A DNA stretch of 64,000 nt from Nageia nagi (taxonomy: Eukaryota > Pinophyta). This document shows, one piece after another, positions 58,641 to 64,000 of this stretch. Numbering within the stretch: position 1 is the stretch's first letter; every line of letters begins with the position of its first letter. The translations under genes were made by a program, and so were the position numbers. The stretch covers positions 29,326,001 through 29,390,000 of the forward strand of contig JBITNC010000001.1 of the NCBI GenBank assembly GCA_050084985.1. The letters are read 5' to 3'. Under the pieces are notes generated by a model. It saw only the letters and a list, made by a program, of their open reading frames with translations, was not told where the DNA came from and did not search any database.

Positions 58641-61600
58641 TCTTACACCCCATTGGTGAGGTAAATTTTAAGATAAGGTATAAATTTCCTCCTCATTTGG
58701 TTATCTTATGGATTATTGCATTAGATACTAACATATTTTGTGAGATATTGGAGCTTATTTTTTGCAAAATATGATCAAAATGGCAATGTAAGCATTTTTT
58801 TTATATACTAACCTCTTACGTTAGTAGCATTTTTTTTACAAAAAAGCTTAATACATGATATACCTTTTAAGAGGATACTATGTAATGCAAATATTTTTAC
58901 TAACATTTTGTTTGTTAGCAGTATTGATCAATAACTCTATTACAGGCATTGCCAAGGTGTAATAGTTACATAATACTTTATTTCTTCTCTAAGTTGTCTT
59001 ATTTTTTGCAAAAATTTTAATGCAAATAGAGGGAAATAATTTCTAGAGGCAATTTTTTAAAATTTTAAAGCAAATATGGAGATATTATTGTTATTGTTGA
59101 AAAAAAGGGGGGGAGAAAGGTATTTAACAAAAAAAAGAGATTTACCTTCACTTTATTTACCATATTTTTCAATTTTTACAAAATTAGTATTAAATTGAAA
59201 ATATTGTAAATAATAAAGTTTACAAAATAAAATTAAATTTAAAAAAATTGGAGGGCCACGTGAAGGTGGCAAGTCATCCAGTTGTGGTCTTCCTCCTCTG
59301 CAGGCATGGTCTTCCTCCTCTGCAGATGATGGTCTTCCTCCTCTGCAGGTGTTAGATATGGATGCAAACTGTGGAAATGTTAGGAAGGCACACGAACTGT
59401 TTGACAAAACACGCGACATATCTCTAAGCATGAAGCATGCCTCTCCTTGGAAACCATTTTTGTAGGGTTTCCATTGTTGGTGATGTTTTCTAGCTTTTTG
59501 AATTCTCTTCTGCCTGTATATCGTGCCCTCTAGGTTTTAAAACCATTGTCCAGTGATATGTTTTCTCCTGAATGGGTTGTTTGGATCTTGAAGCACTCGA
59601 TATATATTCAATGGTAGTAAGAATTAATGTTTTGGCATGAGTCGTGAGTCTAGGGTTCCAAAACCCTCTTGTCTACCCGATTCTTTATTTGAATGATAAG
59701 AACTACCTCCTCCCACCTGCCTCTACCTCCTCCTGCATGCGAAGGGTCTGTAAAGAGTTTAACAAAATGCCTTGTCAAGATGTAATCTCGTAGGATAAGC
59801 ACAAAATTAGATATGTGAAAGGGTATAACCAGTAGCTCGCAGTCCACCCTTCGCATCTCCCTCCTCCCTCTACAAGTTTGCAAATTGTTTGACACTGTTC
59901 CTCGAACTCTAAAACCTCCATGTACGTAGCAGTCTCCTCCTCCCTCTGCTCTACCTCAGCTTCCTCTTCCACTCTCTACCTCCTTCACCACTCGGACATG
60001 CTAATGCGTTGCCCCTGCACATCTTCTCCTCACTCTCTGCTCGATCATCTCCCTCGCGTGCATGTAGTGTGGTGATCTCCTCTCCCCACACTGCTGACTC
60101 GCCCTGCACCTCTCTCTACTCTGTAACAAGCACATCTCCTCCCTCTTCTCTTGCACTAGCCTCCTCTTCCTCCTCTTCCTCCTTCACCATCTACTCTTCT
60201 AAGCATGGCCACCATCACCTCCATAGGCTATCCTATAGTGCCTCCATGAAGGTCCTCCTCCTTCCCACGGTCAAGTGTGATGGCTGCCAAACATTTGCAA
60301 GTCCTTCTTGTCATTTAATGCACTTAGATGCATTAAGTTTGTTGACCACTTGCAAAATTACTACTCCTAAAAAGCAACGTGCTCTTCTTGGTAAAAGAAA
60401 AAGGGGGGGGTCATTTCTTAAGAACAAACATGCATTTATTTTTTGTTTTACCAACTAGATAAGGGATTTAATTTTTTTTTTTTGTTTTACCACCTAAGTC
60501 TTAAAAACCCAACCAAACCCCTTGAGCATTAATTTTTTTGACTACTCCCAAAAAGCAACGTATGCTTTTCTTGGTAGAAGAAAAAAGGGGGGTCATATTT
60601 TTTAACTACAAAGCATTTAATTGTTTTTTGACTTAGGAGTATTTTTTTAGTGCTTGAGGTAGGAGAAGCATTAAAATGCATGAAGAAGGGGTATGGGTTT
60701 CCTTCTTTTTCCATTTAATTCTTGGAGACTTGGTAAGTGGTGAATATTTTTAACTTATTTTAAGTTAAACTTAGCTTATTTTTAAAAATGCTTAGAATAT
60801 TTTTAATATTGCATGATTAATTTACTAAGGTGCACATGCAATTGCTAACCTCTTAGCATTTTTTTTCTCTAAGCATAAGTAATTTAGTCTAAGTATGCTA
60901 TTTTTTTAAGTAAATAAGGGAATTTTTTTACTTAAAATGCATACTTATAAGACAAGTCTTAGCATACAAGTTTTTTTTTTAGGGATAAAACTTTAAGTGA
61001 AAAGGGGGGAATTGGTATAATTTTTACTTAAATTTTATCTAGATCTTGCATGCTAGACTTGTGATGCATGTCTCTTTATCTTGTAAACCTTATCTAGATA
61101 TTGCATGCTAGACTTATGATGCATGTATATTTATCTTGTTTGGAGAATAAAACATGCTTAAGACTTAAATTTTTAAGTTAAATAATACATGATGCATAAT
61201 TACTTAAATTTTTTAAGTCATGGAATAATGCATGTTATGAATGCTAAGTAGGACTTAGTTCTTTAAAAAAAAAAAAAATTCATTAAGTGTTTGAATGAAT
61301 TGAGCAAAATATACAAAATGTAAAATGTCCTTTAGGGGTTAGTACAAAACCCATTAGACTTTTTAAGGTTTTTTCAAGCTCATGTGGATGATGCAATTTT
61401 ACTTTACTTTATATTTGTTGCATAATTTGCTTATACTTGCAAAATGCAAATATTGAAAGTAACCCCTAAAATGAACACATCCGCACGTATTCTTCCACAA
61501 CATGACTTATTTGGGGAGCCACAAGGTGAGGACAGGGTAGACTGGAGCCCTTTTAGTCCAAAGACCCAAGTGGTGGTAAGTCCATCTTAATTGCCCCTAA

Positions 61601-62020
61601 GACCTCTGTTGGATTGGACCTAACTCTATTAGGTGGACAGGCATGTGTGTAGTGATACCACATGTCCGCATGTCCATTCAGGGATTATCCTGATAACCTA
61701 AGAGGAAAATTGAAAACCTTAATCAAGATAATTAAAATGGCCGGTCCAAGATACATCAGATCCTTGGAAAATAGTTGGTACTTCTCCTTGTGAGAGTATA
61801 TTACTGACCAAGGTGAACTGGTTGAGGACTGGTAGTACCTGGGCTCCACCTTGCGGGCATCCAGGTGAAGGCCTAATTATATACAAGAAAACAACCCCAA
61901 CTTTATTCCTCTACAGATCGTGGTTTGCACATATGGGACATGTTTACTTATGTTTGATTTGTATAGATAGAAACTTGTAAAAATTTGCATTCTTATTGCA
62001 TATTTACTTTTGTACAGACA
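58641..62020 (+). other. Long untranslated leader of copia element B
   Basis: About 3.4 kb without an element gene. It contains three 'atggtcttcctcctctgcag' repeats (59284-59350), PPR-like snippets (see next entry), a C/T-rich block (59.9-60.2 kb), AT-rich sequence with 'tgcatgc' words, and the block at 61.45-61.9 kb shared with A. Confidence 0.65.
59349..59917 (+). pseudogene. Three PPR-like gene snippets in element B leader
   Basis: 59349-59420 reads VLDMDANCGNVRKAHELFDK, close to the plant PPR phrase 'DMYAKCG.V..A..LFDKM'. 59740-59790 reads RRVCKEFNKMPCQDVIS followed by TAG where Trp is usual. 59870-59917 reads LQVCKLFDTVPRTLKP. Each follows a C/T-rich stretch. They look like pieces of a plant pentatricopeptide gene carried along by the retrotransposon; chance resemblance is possible, mainly for the third. 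Confidence 0.4.
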
Positions 62021-64000
62021 ATGGTTGAAACCTTCATATCCAAGCACATACTCGATAGTTCCAACTTCGACATATGGGAACCTCATATGAGAGCTAAGTT
62101 ATAGGCAAGGAAGCTGTGGTAGATAGTAAATGAAGATCTAGTCGCTCCTACAGATGAGAAGGCCCTTGAAATCTACAACTTAAAGAATGAGTTAGCAACT
62201 TCTATGATCTATCCTGTAGTTTCAGATGACATCCTTCTCATGATCTCTTCCTCGACATTAGCAAAAGAAGCTTGGGATAGACTAAAGAAAATTTACCTTG
62301 GGTCCAAATTTTCAAGAAGGTTCACCATTCTACAAAAGTTGTTGCAATATCATCAAGGAGAAGATGAAAGTGCCTCTATCTACTTGAACAAAATCATTGA
62401 CCTTAGGACACAACTGGTTGGCTGTGGGTGCAATTGGATCAATGATGAGTTCGTGGTCTTCATCATTCTTCAAAGCCTCTCTACAAAGTTCAGTAACTTT
62501 GTCACAATTATGGAGACTAGGCTCGATGATGAAGAAGATGTTATCTCTCTTGAGAACCTTTCTAGACTCCTTCTGAAGCATGAGGAAACTTTGAACAAGA
62601 AAATGTTGAACATTTCTCCAAAGGATAATAGCATTGCTCTAGGAGAAACCAAAACTCCTTTCAAGAAGACGTTCAAACATTATAAATTCAAAGATAACAA
62701 ATCCTCATCTACCATCAGGAAGCACAACAACTTCAAGCAAAGGAATGACAAAGCTGGATCAAGCAAACCAACATCGCAGGAAAAGTTTGATGGAAATTGT
62801 AACTTTTGTGGCATCTTTGGGCATAAAGAGTATGATTATCGCAAAAAGAAATTTGCTCAAAAAGGTAAGGGAAATGCAAATGTGAGAAATTTCAATAATA
62901 AAAAGAAGAACGAGCATGCTGCTACTGTTGCCTACTACTTAATGACTCAAACTATTTCAAATGATTGAATTGTTGATTCAGGATGCACTAATCACATGTG
63001 TCATGAAAAGGATAAGTTTGAAAATTTTTATAAGTACAACAAGGATATAGTTGTGATAGGTGATAATACAGTCCTTGATGTTCAAGGAATAGGGAATGTG
63101 AAGATTCATGGAAAGGCTCTTGATAATGTCTTTTATGTGCCTAAGCTAAGGATGAATCTTATCTCCGTAATTCAGATCACAAGGAAAGGATGCTCATTTG
63201 AGTTTACCTCACACTCCTGGTGTGTTAAGAAAGGACTTGCCACTTTGATGAAAGGATCAGTAAAGAATGACCTTTATATTGTGGATCAAGTACCTTCAAA
63301 GATTTGTCTTACTGCAAATGTGTGTTCAAAAGGTAATCTTTGGCATCAACGATTAGGGCACCTTAACCACAAGAGTATTCAAGATATGAAAAATCAAGAA
63401 CTTGTGGAAGGTTTACCTAATATTTCACCCATAATTGGTCTTTGTGAAAGGTGCATTCTAGGAAAGATGAATAGGCAAAAGTTTGAAAAGGATAAGGTAA
63501 CTCGGGCTACTCGTCCTCTTCAGCTTGTGCATTCAAATTTGATGGGTCCATTTTAGACTAAGTCTCTAGGGGGAGATTCTTATGTTCTGACCTTCATTGA
63601 TGACTTCAGTAGGATGACATTTTGTTATCTACTTGAGAACAAGGATCAAAATTTTGACCGGTTTAAAGACTTCAAGGCACATGTTGAAAATCAAACTGAT
63701 TTTAAGATCAAAATGCTGAGATCTGATAATGGGGGTGAGTATAATAGCAATGAGTTTAACGACTATTGTGTTAAACATGGGATCAAGCGGTAATTCACAA
63801 TCCCTTACACCCCTCAGCAAAATGGAGTTGCTGAAAGGAAGAATCGCACCATTATGGAAATGGCAAGATGCATGTTGGGTAACCTTCCTAGTTTCTTATG
63901 GGGAGAATCTGTTCACACTGCTATTCACATCCTAAATAGGTGTCCTACTAAAGTAGTTGAAGGAAAAACTCCATATGAAGCATGTACAGGAAAGAAACCT
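62021..64000 (+). pseudogene. Gag-protease-integrase of copia element B
   Basis: One frame from ATG 62021. Gag (EPHMRAKL, IVNEDLVAP, YHQGEDESASIYLNKIIDLR); nucleocapsid CNFCGIFGHKEYDY with the last Cys changed to Tyr (about 62.80 kb); protease VDSGCTNHMC (about 62.97 kb); GAG-pre-integrase with HHCC (WHQRLGHLNHKSI, CERCILGKM); integrase DDE (TFIDDFSRMTF, LRSDNGGEYNSNEF, TPQQNGVAERKNRT); then the window ends. Stops at 62102 and 62120 (TAG, both Gln in element A), 62966 (TGA, Trp expected), 63554 (TAG, Gln expected) and 63790 (TAA). No frameshift seen, so it is the least decayed element here. Confidence 0.88.

Larger units (their letters stand above)
57981..64000 (+). mobile_element. Ty1/copia element B, 5' part, runs off the window
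   Basis: 5' LTR 57981-58453, PBS TGGTATCTAGAGC from 58456, leader of about 3.55 kb, gag-pol from 62021. It is inserted in M; the predicted target repeat is ggtta (57976-57980). Confidence 0.85.

Noticed and set aside
58455-58774. Three overlapping ORFs of 60-100 codons after the copia B LTR
   Set aside because: They are the same 57-bp tandem repeat (a multiple of three) read in three frames.
60009-60458. 149-codon Ser/Pro-rich ORF in element B leader
   Set aside because: Composition follows a C/T-rich tract, with no recognisable domain and no matching frame in element A.
1-64000. CRISPR array or prokaryotic operon
   Set aside because: Repeats here are LTRs, tandem units or hairpins of a plant genome; spliced exons and retrotransposons rule out a prokaryote.

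Overview
The window looks like non-coding-rich nuclear DNA from a seed plant with a very large genome; a gymnosperm is my best guess. The reasons are a plant YY1-type transcription-factor gene split by a roughly 26 kb intron, many nested and eroded LTR retrotransposons (Ty3/gypsy and Ty1/copia), LINEs of two kinds, and almost no intact long reading frames. The species itself cannot be read from the sequence.

The one host gene I can support lies on the minus strand and is not visible as a long ORF. Four short exons with clean GT/AG junctions and matching phases (32875-32927, 31108-31166, 5138-5328, 4787-4876) join into 131 codons without a stop. They encode the N-terminal part and the first two and a half C2H2 zinc fingers of a YY1-like protein. 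The remaining fingers and the C-terminus must lie left of the window. So about 4.8-32.9 kb is one transcription unit, and most of what lies between is intron filled with repeats.

Intron 2 (5329-31107) holds: a complete but stop-ridden chromodomain Ty3/gypsy element (5452-11802, TSD caacc); a plus-strand L1 LINE (about 14.64-17.0 kb) split by a solo LTR; parts of a minus-strand APE-type, RTE-like LINE (3' ends at 14.0, 17.0 and 20.5 kb; RT at 24.2-25.6 kb; endonuclease at 28.6-29.66 kb); a small DNA transposon (18397-18923); and two inverted copies of an element I do not recognise. Each of those two copies has an array of about 11-12 long hairpins, a TATA box, a roughly 150-codon ORF and a conserved 3' block (copy A about 21.0-23.4 kb, plus; copy B about 28.4-26.2 kb, minus). 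This hairpin-array element is the best candidate for something undescribed.

Upstream of the gene, about 0.8 kb from the start codon, sits a gag-only, pol-deleted Ty3/gypsy derivative with two 1678-bp LTRs (33724-38896, TSD attac). From about 41.4 kb to the right edge the window is a nest of Ty1/copia elements: element C (42360 to about 50.1 kb) with a solo LTR in gag and a 1.9-kb non-coding LTR element between integrase and RT; element A (from 50456), interrupted by minus-strand element M (from 54924), which is in turn interrupted by element B (from 57981, running off the window). A and B share an unusual leader of about 3 kb between PBS and gag. Nonsense changes in the elements are nearly all CAG/CAA or TGG turned to stop, as expected for cytosine deamination of silenced, methylated copies.
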